Assembly: GCA_009861545.1 (NCBI GenBank)
Contig: VXME01000092.1
Location: 1 to 64,000, forward strand
DNA length: 64,000 nt
From: Acidobacteriota bacterium
Lineage (GTDB): Bacteria > Acidobacteriota > Vicinamibacteria > Vicinamibacterales > UBA8438
Reading direction: 5' to 3'
Shown here: piece after piece, positions 17,512 to 26,728 of the stretch
Layout: every line of letters starts with the position of its first letter
Numbering within the stretch: the first letter of the stretch is position 1
Program-made: the position numbers and the translations under genes
The notes under the pieces: model-generated
What the model was told of the DNA's origin: nothing
Database searches by the model: none
Seen by the model: only the letters and a program-made list of their open reading frames with translations

Positions 17512-17778
17512 CTATCTTCCGACAGCCGATGGTCGCCACCACAATGTGTACGAAGCGCATGCGCGCGGGCCGTATGCGAAACGGCGTCCCACGACCGCAA
17601 ACGTCGCGGAACCACATAGCTGGTCCTCGCGTCGAGCGTCCTGACCGCCGAGGTCGACGGCTAGTGCTACATCGGTCAGGAACGTGAGGCACACCTGAAG
17701 TTCCGGGACGCCTCGAACTGCCATCAGGCTGGCGCGCTTGGGCATTGGCTCGAACGCCCGACGACGCCTCTCTATCAT
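17512..17778 (-). CDS. Possible small ORF in the ParA-like cassette
   Basis: An 88-codon frame beginning MIERRRRAFEPMPKRASLMA fills most of the 301-base interval between the hydrolase and the hypothetical gene. It contains a modest hydrophobic stretch (LQVCLTFLTDVALAVDLGG). No family is recognised, and an alternative frame in the same strand is also open, so coding status is doubtful. Confidence 0.3.
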   Translation of the reverse strand: MIERRRRAFEPMPKRASLMAVRGVPELQVCLTFLTDVALAVDLGGQDARREDQLCGSATFAVVGRRFAYGPRACASYTLWWRPSAVGR

Positions 17779-17804
17779 TCCGGAAATCCTGCTGGTCGGG
17801 GCGC

Positions 17805-18542
17805 TCACCATTTCAGTGGCTTCCCAGCCATGATATTGTCCCAGTGATAAAGCAGCTTCGGATCCGACAGGATCTTTGAGTGCCCACCGGGGATTTCGCG
17901 GTTTGAACGAGCGTACTTGAACCGCCGCGGACCGAACCGCGAGCCGAGCCAGCGCCACCGCGTCGCCCACGGCCGTCTCCAGAGACGTTGACTGTAAAGA
18001 TGGTCCCACTTGCCATTCACGGCGTCTACTGCAGGTTCGTAGACATCGTCCATCCCGCGAGGGAAGATGCCCAGAAACCGCCCGGTCCGCACGGGCATGT
18101 CGACGGTAATCACCCGAAAGTTCTTCAGGGGGAGCAGGTCTTCCGGCACGAGGTCCAGCGCGAACGCTACAACCTGCCCCCCATGGGAATGCGCGATGAT
18201 GACAACCTCCTCGGCCTCGCTCAATTCGCTGAAGCGCCTGGAGATGAAGGTCTCGAGGTTCCTGCCTCCTTCCTGCCAAACACCGTCGTGAGAACGCCAC
18301 CGGCCGAGTTGTTGGACAAGCAGGCCACCGACGTCACCGCTCCAGAAACCGCTGTCCGGCCGGCTCACGTCACGATTCTGGTCAACGCGAGTGTAGCCTA
18401 GCGAGGCCAACTTATCGTCAAACAATGAACCTGTTCGATACCACGCATTTTTACGAAACTTCCGCCGCGCCCAAGTGCCAGCCACGGGGATGTACAACCG
18501 ATTGCGCTTGGGGCCACCATTACCTGCGGAGCCGCTGCTCAT
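17805..18542 (-). CDS. Lipase-like alpha/beta hydrolase of the cassette
   Basis: A 245-residue protein with an alpha/beta hydrolase outline. LYIPVAGTWARR forms the first strand and oxyanion loop, VVIIAHSHGGQVVAFALDL contains the nucleophile elbow with alanine at the first glycine of G-x-S-x-G, as in many lipases, and a late GGHSKILSD could supply the histidine. No signal peptide is visible, so it should act in the cytoplasm or at the inner membrane, for example on phospholipid. It is the first gene of a minus-strand set ending in the membrane ParA-like ATPase. A lipase beside an NTPase switch recalls effector/sensor pairs in defence systems, but that is an inference from layout alone. Confidence 0.65.
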   Translation of the reverse strand: MSSGSAGNGGPKRNRLYIPVAGTWARRKFRKNAWYRTGSLFDDKLASLGYTRVDQNRDVSRPDSGFWSGDVGGLLVQQLGRWRSHDGVWQEGGRNLETFISRRFSELSEAEEVVIIAHSHGGQVVAFALDLVPEDLLPLKNFRVITVDMPVRTGRFLGIFPRGMDDVYEPAVDAVNGKWDHLYSQRLWRRPWATRWRWLGSRFGPRRFKYARSNREIPGGHSKILSDPKLLYHWDNIMAGKPLKW

Positions 18543-18653
18543 TGTAGTCTTGCCCCTTGCCCTACGGCGATGCCGAGTTCACGCCTAACATTCGCTTTCC
18601 TCCACCGCCCACCAGCGTAGAACGGTAAGCGTGGCGACACAACGCAGAGCGCC

Positions 18654-19169
18654 TCAGCGGGGATAGGGAGTGCACCAGTACCCAGCCAAGCGGGGACTGC
18701 TTTCCGCGTCGTGGTCACCGGGTCGCGAAGCTCTCTTCGAGTGAAGTTCGCAGTACCGTTCGACATCTGCAGCGGCACGACGGGCCGCTTCCACATCGAT
18801 CGAATTCTGACTGGTCGCATGTCGCACCGCGCGCTCTGCAAGCATCCACCCGACTGCGGTCACGTTCTCCCGGTCTTGAAGCCACCGGTTTCCTTGACGA
18901 CGCATAGCTGCCAAGAACTTCGTCCGGAAGTGGTCGTGCCACCAGACCACCGCGTCGTAGTCGACGGTCATCCGCATTCCGATCGTCTGTCCGACGGCGA
19001 AGAAGCAATCGCCCAACACGTAATGCACCGCCTCCTGCAATGCCTGGTCCTCCTCCTGCAGTGCCTGGTCCTCAGCCCCGGACTGGGCGGAAGCCATGTC
19101 CGTACGGGATGGCAACGGTGTGGCGGCGGGGTCGCCTGCAGGCTGCGATCGTGGAATCCTCTCACTCAT
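18654..19169 (-). CDS. Hypothetical protein, tandem paralogue A
   Basis: A 171-residue protein. After a 45-residue polar N-terminus with a duplicated EDQALQEEDQALQE comes the block YVLGDCFFAVGQTIG, then YDAVVWWHDHFRTKFL, RENVTAVGWMLAERAV and AAADVERYCELHSKRA. The same blocks in the same order occur in the next gene upstream (19214-19585), so the two arose by tandem duplication. No known domain is recognised. The shared DCF-AVGQ and AV-WWH motifs with one cysteine and one histidine might bind a ligand or a metal. Both genes lie downstream of the sigma factor and membrane kinase genes on the same strand. Confidence 0.6.
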   Translation of the reverse strand: MSERIPRSQPAGDPAATPLPSRTDMASAQSGAEDQALQEEDQALQEAVHYVLGDCFFAVGQTIGMRMTVDYDAVVWWHDHFRTKFLAAMRRQGNRWLQDRENVTAVGWMLAERAVRHATSQNSIDVEAARRAAADVERYCELHSKRASRPGDHDAESSPRLAGYWCTPYPR

Positions 19170-19213
19170 TTCTTCACCTCTCCTGGCGCTACCGCAGCAC
19201 GGCGGTCACATCC

Positions 19214-19585
19214 CTAGATGGAGAACGCCGTCGTGGCCGAATCCGTACAGTCGGCTGTCAGAAGGGCTTCGCGGGTTGCGTGCATCTGACAGCCACGCTC
19301 GACCTCGGCCGACGCGAGGGCAGCCGCCGGCTGGTGGATCGTGGCTCCATGACCGGCGTACTCGACAGCCCGCTGGCCGAGGTACCGGCCGACCGCAGTC
19401 ACCCGGTTGCGGTCCGCGGCCCAAAGCGTTCCTCTGCCGGTCATCGCATGGTGAAAGGCGTGGCGATACCGACGGTGCCACCAAGTCACGGCGTCGAAAT
19501 CCAGTCCCTTGTCAGGGCCGACGGCCTGACCAACGGCCAGAAAACAGTCAGAGAGGATGTAGTCGAGCTCTGTGGCCGGAGCCAT
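19214..19585 (-). CDS. Hypothetical protein, tandem paralogue B
   Basis: A 123-residue protein starting MAPATELDY, chosen because GAGGAGG lies five bases upstream; an ATG ten codons earlier lacks this. It shares YILSDCFLAVGQAVG, FDAVTWWHRRYRHAF, RNRVTAVGRYLGQRAV and ASAEVERGCQMHA with paralogue A but lacks its polar N-terminal extension. The family is unknown to me. Its position directly downstream of the Ser/Thr kinase gene (79 bases) suggests that it is a substrate, adaptor or output of that kinase. Confidence 0.6.
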   Translation of the reverse strand: MAPATELDYILSDCFLAVGQAVGPDKGLDFDAVTWWHRRYRHAFHHAMTGRGTLWAADRNRVTAVGRYLGQRAVEYAGHGATIHQPAAALASAEVERGCQMHATREALLTADCTDSATTAFSI

Positions 19586-19663
19586 GGACGCCTCCTCGTG
19601 CAGGATGCCTCGCACTTAGAGGAGAACGCCGCTGCTCGTGATTCGGTACACTCCGGGCGCCGC

Positions 19664-22429
19664 TCAGTGAGCGTGCGCCTGAATGCTTGCGCGGAGCCGG
19701 TGCAGTTCGTTTCGCATGGCGCCAGCACTTTCCGGTCGCCGGGTGATGTTGGGTGACAACGCGGCACGCAGAAACGACGCCAAGCCGAGAGGGCACCTCG
19801 GCCGGTAGTCGCGGACATCGGGCACACTGGCTTGTTCAGCGGCGGCCAGCACGGTCCCTACGTCGTCGGCAGCGAACGGGTGACGCCCGGCGACCGCTTC
19901 ATAGAGCACCAGCGCGAGCCCCCACAGATCGAAGGAGGGTTGAGGCGTGCTGCCGGCGAGTGCTTCTGGCGCCAGATACAACGGCGTCCCGACCAGACGT
20001 TCGTCTACGGTCACCGTGGCCGCGGGATCATCCGACCGGAACAACGCTTCGGTCGCGCCCCCCGACAGCGGCTCCGCCGTCGGCCGAGAACCCTGGGGCC
20101 TGTCGAGCAAGGCCAACCCGAAGTCAAGCAACTTTGGTCGGCGATCGCTGGTGTAGCCGATGTTGCTCGGCTTCACATCGCGGTGTAGCACCCCCGACGC
20201 GTGCACACGCGCGAGCACATCCGCCAGTACGATTCCGAGATCGATTGCCTCCACGTACGGTACCGGACCGCGGCGGATGCAGTCGCGCAGCGTGCCGCCG
20301 TCGAGATACTCGACGATCAGCATCGGCGTGCCGCGCCACTGCTCGGCTCCGTAGATGAGCGCTAAGTTCGGATGCAGAACCCTCGCCATCGTGCGCGCCT
20401 CGCGGTGCAGTCGGTCGGCCGACCCGGACCAGAGGGACGGCAGTGTCTTGATCGCCACCTGACGGTCTAGCACCATGTCGACCGCCAAGTAAACGACGCC
20501 CATGCCTCCCGCGCCGACCAGACGCTCGAGACGGAACTTGCCCTGAACGAACAACGGAAGCGCGGCAACGCTCGTGGTGGCGCCGCACGAGCATTGGCGG
20601 GTCTCCGGGCTCCAGACCAGCGAGCACACCGGACAGTACGCCGCCGGCTCGTTCTGCCAAGCGAGCCCCTGCGCACCAGGATCGCTCCGCGGGGGGCATC
20701 TATCGGCTTCACGGTCCCGTAGCAGGCGATTCTCGATCTGCAAGGCCGCCTGGCCGCCGACGGCCGTCACCAGTGCGAAGTGAACGGCCGAGTACGGGAG
20801 TCCGGTCCGAGCCTCGCCGATCACCACCGCCCCCAGCAGTATCCCGGTAGACCCGACGACGGGACACAACAAGTGCGCGTCAGCGTCGTTCAACCACACT
20901 CGATCCGCAGGGGGCAGCAATCGCGCAATCGACGCCAACGCTTGAGTATCGAGCCGAACGTCGCCCCGGGTCGAAAGAAGAATGTCGAGTAGCGCCGAAT
21001 CTCGCTGGATCGCCGCCGCCGTGCCGTCGACCGGCACGAGTGCGGTCCCGTCGTCGTTTAGGAGCAGGACCGCCACTGACGTCGCATTCAACCCCCGGCG
21101 CAGTTCTTCGGCGAACGCCCCGGTAACGCTACGGAGACTGTCCGCTGTTCGAAAACGCTGATCGAGGCGGGCGAGTGTCTGTGTCTGGTCGGCTGGCTCG
21201 AGACGAAACCATCGGTCGACCGCACGGAGCAGATGTTGGCGAGATGCGAGGGCGACCAGGCCCACCGTGGAGACCGCAAGAGGGCCGGCGGGCCGAGAGC
21301 GTTCTAGGTACTCGCCGATGGTCAATTGCTGGTTCGCGTGGATGTCGAACGCTACATAGATGAGCGGCCCGAGGCTGATGCCCCAGACGGCGTACCGTGC
21401 CAAGGCGTATTGCAGCGTGATACGGACGAGCAACTGCATCTCCATCACGCGATTCACCACCACGGAGTAGGCGGTAGCGGGCACGATCAACGCAAGCCCC
21501 ACGTAGACAACGACGCCGACACCCTGCTGCACCGACGAGTCCCGAAGTGCCGACACGAACGGCGTAGCAACTACGGCGAGCGCGAATGGCGCCAGCCCGA
21601 CCGCCAGCGCTCCCACGAAGAACATCACGCGGCGGCGGTCTTCGTACGCCTCAAGCCGCGTCTTCCACAGAAGAAACGGAATAGCGGGAGCCGCGACGAC
21701 AGAGAGCACGGGCCAGTAAGCCCCTTCCGGATGGTCGCGGTCGAGCAACTCGAACAGCGCCATCGACCACGCCGGCACTATCGAATCGCCGAAGCCGCCA
21801 ATGGCGTTGGGCACGAACAGCACCGCGCCTACGCCAAAAGAGACTCTCACGAAGACGCTGGCGACTCCGCGCAGCCCCGGTCGTTGGGCGTCGGAGGGGA
21901 ACTCGCGGACGAAACGCCACAGCATCAGCGTCACGAACGCATCCGCTTGGAGCGCGCCGAGCGCATCGGTCAGCGTGCCGCTGAGCACGGTCCCAGCCGA
22001 AGGCATCAACCAGATCACGAAAGCGGAACTGATTGTGAGAAACAGGGCGCCCAACAACGGGAGCCGGCGGTCACGCCCACCGCCCGCCAACAACACCACC
22101 CCTCCCACGCCAAAGACGAAGCCGTTGACGATGTAGGGCCACCCCACCCGGCCAAGTGCGCCGGGAGCTCCTACGATCGCCAGCGCGAGTTGCGCGACAG
22201 CGATGCCGAGCACGACGGCCACACCGGCCTCCACCGTGCGGTCCCACCAGTTCGGGCCGGATGGCGCTTGGGTCCGGCGGGTCGCACCGATGGCGGAAAC
22301 AATCTTGAGCTGGCGGATCAGGTCAGCGTCGCGGGTCTTCGTCGTGCCCCACTCCACGTCGTGCCAGTCCACGGCCTCGCCGGCCGCGACGGCATCAGCA
22401 ATGGAGTCGAGGTGCTGGCGCCCACTCAT
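19664..22429 (-). CDS. Membrane Ser/Thr protein kinase with GAF-like and zinc-ribbon regions
   Basis: A 921-residue protein. The order is a short cytoplasmic N-terminus, about eight to ten hydrophobic segments between residues 65 and 400, a GAF-like sensor (around 410-590), a candidate zinc ribbon (CPVCSLVWSPETRQCSCG, about 599-616), and a C-terminal kinase (631-915). Kinase motifs are intact: VGAGGMGVVY, VAIKTL, HRDVKPSN (749), DFG (769) and APEAL. Unusually, the membrane and sensor parts precede the kinase, the reverse of PknB-type proteins. The start codon overlaps the sigma factor stop (ATGA). Together they form a sigma-kinase signalling unit, a pairing known in Acidobacteria and Planctomycetes. 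The signal is unknown. Confidence 0.88.
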   Translation of the reverse strand: MSGRQHLDSIADAVAAGEAVDWHDVEWGTTKTRDADLIRQLKIVSAIGATRRTQAPSGPNWWDRTVEAGVAVVLGIAVAQLALAIVGAPGALGRVGWPYIVNGFVFGVGGVVLLAGGGRDRRLPLLGALFLTISSAFVIWLMPSAGTVLSGTLTDALGALQADAFVTLMLWRFVREFPSDAQRPGLRGVASVFVRVSFGVGAVLFVPNAIGGFGDSIVPAWSMALFELLDRDHPEGAYWPVLSVVAAPAIPFLLWKTRLEAYEDRRRVMFFVGALAVGLAPFALAVVATPFVSALRDSSVQQGVGVVVYVGLALIVPATAYSVVVNRVMEMQLLVRITLQYALARYAVWGISLGPLIYVAFDIHANQQLTIGEYLERSRPAGPLAVSTVGLVALASRQHLLRAVDRWFRLEPADQTQTLARLDQRFRTADSLRSVTGAFAEELRRGLNATSVAVLLLNDDGTALVPVDGTAAAIQRDSALLDILLSTRGDVRLDTQALASIARLLPPADRVWLNDADAHLLCPVVGSTGILLGAVVIGEARTGLPYSAVHFALVTAVGGQAALQIENRLLRDREADRCPPRSDPGAQGLAWQNEPAAYCPVCSLVWSPETRQCSCGATTSVAALPLFVQGKFRLERLVGAGGMGVVYLAVDMVLDRQVAIKTLPSLWSGSADRLHREARTMARVLHPNLALIYGAEQWRGTPMLIVEYLDGGTLRDCIRRGPVPYVEAIDLGIVLADVLARVHASGVLHRDVKPSNIGYTSDRRPKLLDFGLALLDRPQGSRPTAEPLSGGATEALFRSDDPAATVTVDERLVGTPLYLAPEALAGSTPQPSFDLWGLALVLYEAVAGRHPFAADDVGTVLAAAEQASVPDVRDYRPRCPLGLASFLRAALSPNITRRPESAGAMRNELHRLRASIQAHAH

Positions 22430-23034
22430 TCACGACCCATCTCATCGCCGAGACGAAGCAGCGCGCGTCGGACGGCGAGTCGGGCCGCCGGACCGGAGGG
22501 CTTGTTCAGCACGAGCGCGAGCTGCTCGTAGTTGTACCCGAGCTCGATGCTCGCTACGATCGCCCGCCGATCGATCGGTCGCAAGCGCTTCAACGCCGCT
22601 TCGTAACGTCGCCGGTCATCGTGGCCGATCACCACGTCGAGCGGTGATTCCTCGTCGTTCGAGACGCGCTCGTCGAGCCCGTCCACCAGGGGCTCGACCT
22701 GGGGTCGGCGCGAGGCGCGCCGGAACTGGTCGTGGACCCGATTCACGAGCGAGCGCCGGAGACAGCCCAGCAGTGCGCCATCGCGTTGCGGCTTGAAGGA
22801 ATCGAGGCGGCGCAAGGTGTGAAACACGGTCTCCTGGACGAAATCGGCGGTGTCGGCCGCATCGCGCGCCCAGGTCGGAACGCGTCTGTGCGCCCACCGA
22901 TGGAGGCGCGGGAGATAGCGCTCGAACAACCGGTTCAGCGCTCCGGCATCCCCTTCGCGCGCCCGCTCCAACAGCTCCTGAGAAGAGGACGCCGACGCCT
23001 CCGGCCGCGACGGCTCCACTCGTTCCGTGCGCAT
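22426..23034 (-). CDS. ECF-like RNA polymerase sigma factor
   Basis: A 202-residue protein with region 2 (LFERYLPRLHRWAHRRVPTW, then DTADFVQETVFHTLRRLDSF) and region 4 (ALKRLRPIDRRAIVASIELGYNYEQLALVL, a helix-turn-helix). This is an extracytoplasmic-function-type sigma factor. It is cotranscribed and translationally coupled (ATGA) with the membrane kinase, which may phosphorylate it or an anti-sigma partner; no separate anti-sigma gene is visible. The start at 23034 avoids a basic low-complexity leader present in the longer frame. The 188-base region upstream (23035-23222) should hold its promoter, but no clear consensus was found. Confidence 0.85.
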   Translation of the reverse strand: MRTERVEPSRPEASASSSQELLERAREGDAGALNRLFERYLPRLHRWAHRRVPTWARDAADTADFVQETVFHTLRRLDSFKPQRDGALLGCLRRSLVNRVHDQFRRASRRPQVEPLVDGLDERVSNDEESPLDVVIGHDDRRRYEAALKRLRPIDRRAIVASIELGYNYEQLALVLNKPSGPAARLAVRRALLRLGDEMGRE

Positions 23035-23222
23035 ATCTCGCCGTCCAGCGCGTAGCCGCGCTGCTCCTGAAAACCACCGGGGTTCGGGGCGATCCCCTAT
23101 CCCCCCCAAGACTGTCGCCAGAATATCACGGACGCGACGGGCTCGCTGTCGCCAACGTGTACACACGGTGCCGCGACGACGGGGAGTGCATCCTTGGACG
23201 GTGGGAACATCTACCAGGACAC

Positions 23223-24467
23223 TCAGACGGCCTTGGCCGCCTTCGCCGCCTCGATCTCCTCGTCGCTCATGCCGAGCACGGACCCGAGAATCTCCTCGGT
23301 GTGCTCGCCGAGCAGCGGCGACCGCACGACGTCGGCCGGCGAGTCCGACAGCTTGATGGGATTGCCGACGGTGAGGTACTTGCCGCGGGTGGGGTGGTCG
23401 ACCTCGACGACGGTGCCGGTGCCGCGCAGCGACGGCTCACGGGAGAGCTCCTGCATCGACAGCACCGGGCCGCACGGGACGTTGAGCGGGTTGAGGATCT
23501 CCATCACCTCGAACTTGGTCTTGGTCTTGGTCCACTGCTCGATGGCGTCGAAGACCTGCTCCAGCTTCGGGAGGCGCGCCTCCGGGGTGTTCCATTCCGG
23601 GTCGTCGAGCCAGTCGGCGCGGCCGATGGCGCGGGCGAGGCCGGCGAACGCGGCCGCCTGGGTGATGACGTAGATGTAGGCGTTGGGGTCGTCCTCCCAG
23701 CCCTTGCACTTGACGATCCAGCCGGGCTGGCCGCCGCCCGAGGCGTTGCCCGAGCGCGGGGTGGCCTCGCCGAAGGTGCCGTTGGGATACTGGGGATACT
23801 CCTTGAGCGGGCCGTGGGTCAGCCGCTGCTGGTCGCGCAGCTTGACCCGGCAGAGGTTGAGGACGCCGTCCTGCATGGCGCAGACGACGCGCTGGCCGCG
23901 GCCGGACTTCTCGCGCTGGAAGAGCGCGGTGACGATGCCGAGGGCCAGGTGCAGGCCGGTGCCGGAATCGCCGATCTGGGCACCGGTGACGGTCGGCGGC
24001 CCGTCGTCGAAGCCGGTGGTGCTGGCGCCGCCGCCGGTGCACTGCGCCACGTTCTCGTAGACCTTGCAGTCTTCGTAGGGGCCGGGGCCGAAGCCCTTGA
24101 CCGAGGCGTAGATAATGCGCGGGTTGATCTCCTGGATGCGCTCCCAGGTGAAGCCCATGCGGTCGAGGGCGCCCGGCGCGAAGTTCTCGGCCAGCACGTC
24201 GCACGACTCGATGAGGCGCGTGAAGATCGCGCGGCCGGTCTCGGACTTCGTGTTGATCGTGATGCTGCGCTTGTTGTGGTTCAGCATCGTGAAGTAGAGG
24301 CTGTCCACGTCGGGGATGTCGCGCAACTGCCCGCGCGTGGCGTCGCCCACCCCCGGGCGTTCCACCTTGATCACGTCGGCGCCGAACCAGGCGAGCAACT
24401 GCGTGCAGGTGGGGCCGGACTGCACGTGGGTCATGTCGAGAATGCGAACTCCGTCCAGCGCTTTCAT
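23223..24467 (-). CDS. frc: Formyl-CoA:oxalate CoA-transferase
   Basis: A 414-residue class III (CaiB/BaiF) CoA-transferase. [62 protein letters not shown], the catalytic aspartate in MQDGVLNL and the glycine loop in GGGQPGW follow Frc of Oxalobacter and E. coli closely along the whole length. It would transfer CoA from formyl-CoA to oxalate in the cytoplasm. The partner oxalyl-CoA decarboxylase is not in this window; the coupled neighbour is a ketopantoate-reductase-like gene 12 bases upstream. A related acyl-CoA transferase with another acid as substrate cannot be excluded. Confidence 0.85.
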   Translation of the reverse strand: MKALDGVRILDMTHVQSGPTCTQLLAWFGADVIKVERPGVGDATRGQLRDIPDVDSLYFTMLNHNKRSITINTKSETGRAIFTRLIESCDVLAENFAPGALDRMGFTWERIQEINPRIIYASVKGFGPGPYEDCKVYENVAQCTGGGASTTGFDDGPPTVTGAQIGDSGTGLHLALGIVTALFQREKSGRGQRVVCAMQDGVLNLCRVKLRDQQRLTHGPLKEYPQYPNGTFGEATPRSGNASGGGQPGWIVKCKGWEDDPNAYIYVITQAAAFAGLARAIGRADWLDDPEWNTPEARLPKLEQVFDAIEQWTKTKTKFEVMEILNPLNVPCGPVLSMQELSREPSLRGTGTVVEVDHPTRGKYLTVGNPIKLSDSPADVVRSPLLGEHTEEILGSVLGMSDEEIEAAKAAKAV

Positions 24468-24479
24468 GTCGGTCTCCGT

Positions 24480-25484
24480 CTACTTCGGCGAACCCTTGAT
24501 CCTGATCTGCTCGTCCACGATGGTCTTGCTGAGCAGGCTGACGCAGGCGTAGAGCGCGCGCAGGGTCGGCACCTCGACGCCGGTCACCTCCGCCAGCTCG
24601 ACGACGGCGCCGAGCATCCCGTCGATCTCCAGCGGCTTGCCCACCTCGACATCCTGCAGCATCGAGGTCTTGTGCTTGCCGACGCTCTCGGCGCCCGCGA
24701 TGCGCCGTTCCATCGTCACGCGGAAGCCGGCCCCGAGGCGCTCGCCGATCGTCTGCGCCTCGGTCATCATCGCCGCGGCCAGCGCGCGGGTCAGCGGGAA
24801 CTGGCAGATGTCGACCAGCGTCGCGTGGGTCAGCGCGCTGATGGGGTTGAAGGTCAGGTTGCCCCAGAGCTTGAGCCAGATCTCGGAGCGGATGTCGGTC
24901 AGCACGCGCGCCTTGAAGCCGGACTCGGTGAGCAGCCCGGCGACGCGCTGCACGCGCGCCGACTCGCTGCCGTCGAGCTCGCCCACCGGAAACCGGATGC
25001 CCTCGATGTGCTTGATCACCCCCGGCTCGGTGATCGCGGCGGCCGGGTAGGCGATGCAGCCGATGATGCGCTCGGGATCGATGGCGTTGAACAACACGCC
25101 GCCCGGATCGACGGTCTCGACGACGCGGTCCGCGTACGGTCCGCCCAGTTTCTGGAAGTACCACCACGGGATGCCGTTCTGCAGCGTCACGAGGCAGGTA
25201 TCGGGCCCGAGCAGCGCCGGCAGGTCGTCGACGACGGCGGCGATCTGATGCGCCTTGAGGGCCAGCAGCACGACGTCGTGCGGCCCGAGGTCGCGGATCC
25301 GGTCGGTTGCGGTCAGGTTGTCGGCGACCGACTCTGCACCGTCCTCGATCAGCTTCATGCCGTTGGCGCGGATGGCGGCCAGGTGCGGGCCGCGGGCGAT
25401 GACCGAGACGTCGTGCCCCGCGCGGGACATGCGCACCGCCATGTAGCCGCCGATGGCCCCGGCGCCGACAACGCAGACTTTCAT
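24480..25484 (-). CDS. Ketopantoate reductase family (PanE/ApbA-like)
   Basis: A 334-residue NADPH-dependent reductase. The Rossmann motif is VVGAGAIGGYMAVRMSRAG. Other signatures are LALKAHQI, LVTLQNGIPWW, the catalytic lysine region EIWLKLWGNLTFNPISALT, and a C-terminal helix KTSMLQDVEVGKPLEIDGM. The start at 25484 has AGGA at the right distance; the longer frame lacks one. Because it is the first gene of a pair with the formyl-CoA transferase, it may reduce a 2-oxo acid in that pathway rather than make pantoate. Confidence 0.85.
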   Translation of the reverse strand: MKVCVVGAGAIGGYMAVRMSRAGHDVSVIARGPHLAAIRANGMKLIEDGAESVADNLTATDRIRDLGPHDVVLLALKAHQIAAVVDDLPALLGPDTCLVTLQNGIPWWYFQKLGGPYADRVVETVDPGGVLFNAIDPERIIGCIAYPAAAITEPGVIKHIEGIRFPVGELDGSESARVQRVAGLLTESGFKARVLTDIRSEIWLKLWGNLTFNPISALTHATLVDICQFPLTRALAAAMMTEAQTIGERLGAGFRVTMERRIAGAESVGKHKTSMLQDVEVGKPLEIDGMLGAVVELAEVTGVEVPTLRALYACVSLLSKTIVDEQIRIKGSPK

Positions 25485-25572
25485 GAAGGGTCCTCCGGAC
25501 GGATCGGCCGGCGACCACCCGGCCACCGGCGCAGGCAACGCCTCGCCGCAATCGCGGCGGGAGCACGAACCG

Positions 25573-26583
25573 CTACTTCGCGCCGCCGGCCACCTCGCGC
25601 TCCTCGGCGCGGTGCCCCGCGAGAATGCCGTCCATGCCGATGTTGCCCTCGTGGCAGGCGTACTCGTAGATGGCGTCGGTCGTGCCCATCAGCGGAATCA
25701 GCACGGTCCAGGGCCGCGTGTAGGTGGTCGGATCGTCGATGGTGACCTCGTAGTTCAGCGTCCGCGGCCCGACCCGCGTGAAGCGCTCGGTGACCCGCAG
25801 ATGCTGCGACGAGAGGCCCCGGAACGTCGCCTGGGACGAGTAGTTGGCGGTCTCGACCACCAGCGTATCGCCCTCCCAGTAGCCGCGCGAGTCGCCGTGC
25901 CACAGCCGGACGTCGTCGTCGAGCGGCGGCGTCCCGTCGATCGGGATGACGCGCGCGTCGTGGTTCATCTCGTGGTAGACGACGACGTGGTCGGGGCTCT
26001 GGAAGATCTGGTAGTAGCTGTTGTAGCCGGCGCCGAGGCGCGGCACCCCGTAGGTGACGCAGCGCTCCGAGAGCGGCCGGTCGGTGTAGGAGTCGGCCGG
26101 ATGGTCGCGCCGGTGCGCCCGCAGCATCGCCTGCCGGTCGCGCGCCGAGGCGGTCAGGGCGGGAATGCGGCCGTCGGGCGGATCGATCACCAGCGACGTC
26201 CGGTCGTTGAAGTCGCGCTCGACGATCCAGAACTGGTTGTAGTTGCCGGTCGTCGGATCGTAGGACGAGGCCTTCGTCCGCTCGATAGCGGCCAGGACGA
26301 GCTGATCGCCGAACAGGGCGTCCCCGTCGTCCACGGCCAGCGCGGCGGCAGCCCTGAGTTCCGCGAGCTCTTCGTCGGTCAGCCGCTCCTTGCCCGCCCA
26401 CTCCGGCGGGCGTTCCAGCGGCGTCGCGTTGTTGTTGGCCCACACGCCCTGCAGGTCGGGCTGGCCGTCGGGGGTGCGCGGCAGTGTCCAGTCGCCGTCC
26501 TGGGCGGCGGCCGGCGCGGCGAATGCGACCACGGCAACCACGGCGGCCAGCAGACCCGTCGAGATCGGGCATCGTCTACGCAT
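25573..26583 (-). CDS. Secreted hypothetical protein of an acidobacterial family
   Basis: A 336-residue protein with a signal peptide ending AAPAAAQ. PDLQGVWANNNATPLERP at the mature N-terminus, then a beta-rich body with LSERCVTYGVPRLG and WEGDTLVVETANYSSQATFRG, and a C-terminal CHEGNIGMDGILAGHR are the pattern of a secreted family seen in many paralogues in Acidobacteria and marine MAGs. No enzymatic motif can be pointed to. It is separated by 88 bases from the reductase gene downstream and may have its own promoter. Confidence 0.75.
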   Translation of the reverse strand: MRRRCPISTGLLAAVVAVVAFAAPAAAQDGDWTLPRTPDGQPDLQGVWANNNATPLERPPEWAGKERLTDEELAELRAAAALAVDDGDALFGDQLVLAAIERTKASSYDPTTGNYNQFWIVERDFNDRTSLVIDPPDGRIPALTASARDRQAMLRAHRRDHPADSYTDRPLSERCVTYGVPRLGAGYNSYYQIFQSPDHVVVYHEMNHDARVIPIDGTPPLDDDVRLWHGDSRGYWEGDTLVVETANYSSQATFRGLSSQHLRVTERFTRVGPRTLNYEVTIDDPTTYTRPWTVLIPLMGTTDAIYEYACHEGNIGMDGILAGHRAEEREVAGGAK

Positions 26584-26728
26584 CTGGGATCTCCTCGTGC
26601 GCGCCATTCGGACCGGCGCGGCGCGCAACCCGTGATTGTAGCCGGTCGGAGCGCCGCGACGCCACCGCGTCAGGACTCCTCCTCCGGTCCGGAAATCGTC
26701 CGCGTGCCCGGCCCCGGCGGCTTCGGGA

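Noticed and set aside
21326-22531. A 401-codon plus-strand ORF opposite the kinase gene
   Set aside because: Histidine- and arginine-rich, with no domain; it is the antisense shadow of the membrane region of the kinase.
23157-25745. An 862-codon plus-strand ORF opposite frc and the reductase gene
   Set aside because: Typical antisense frame in GC-rich DNA; the minus-strand genes have clear families and start sites.
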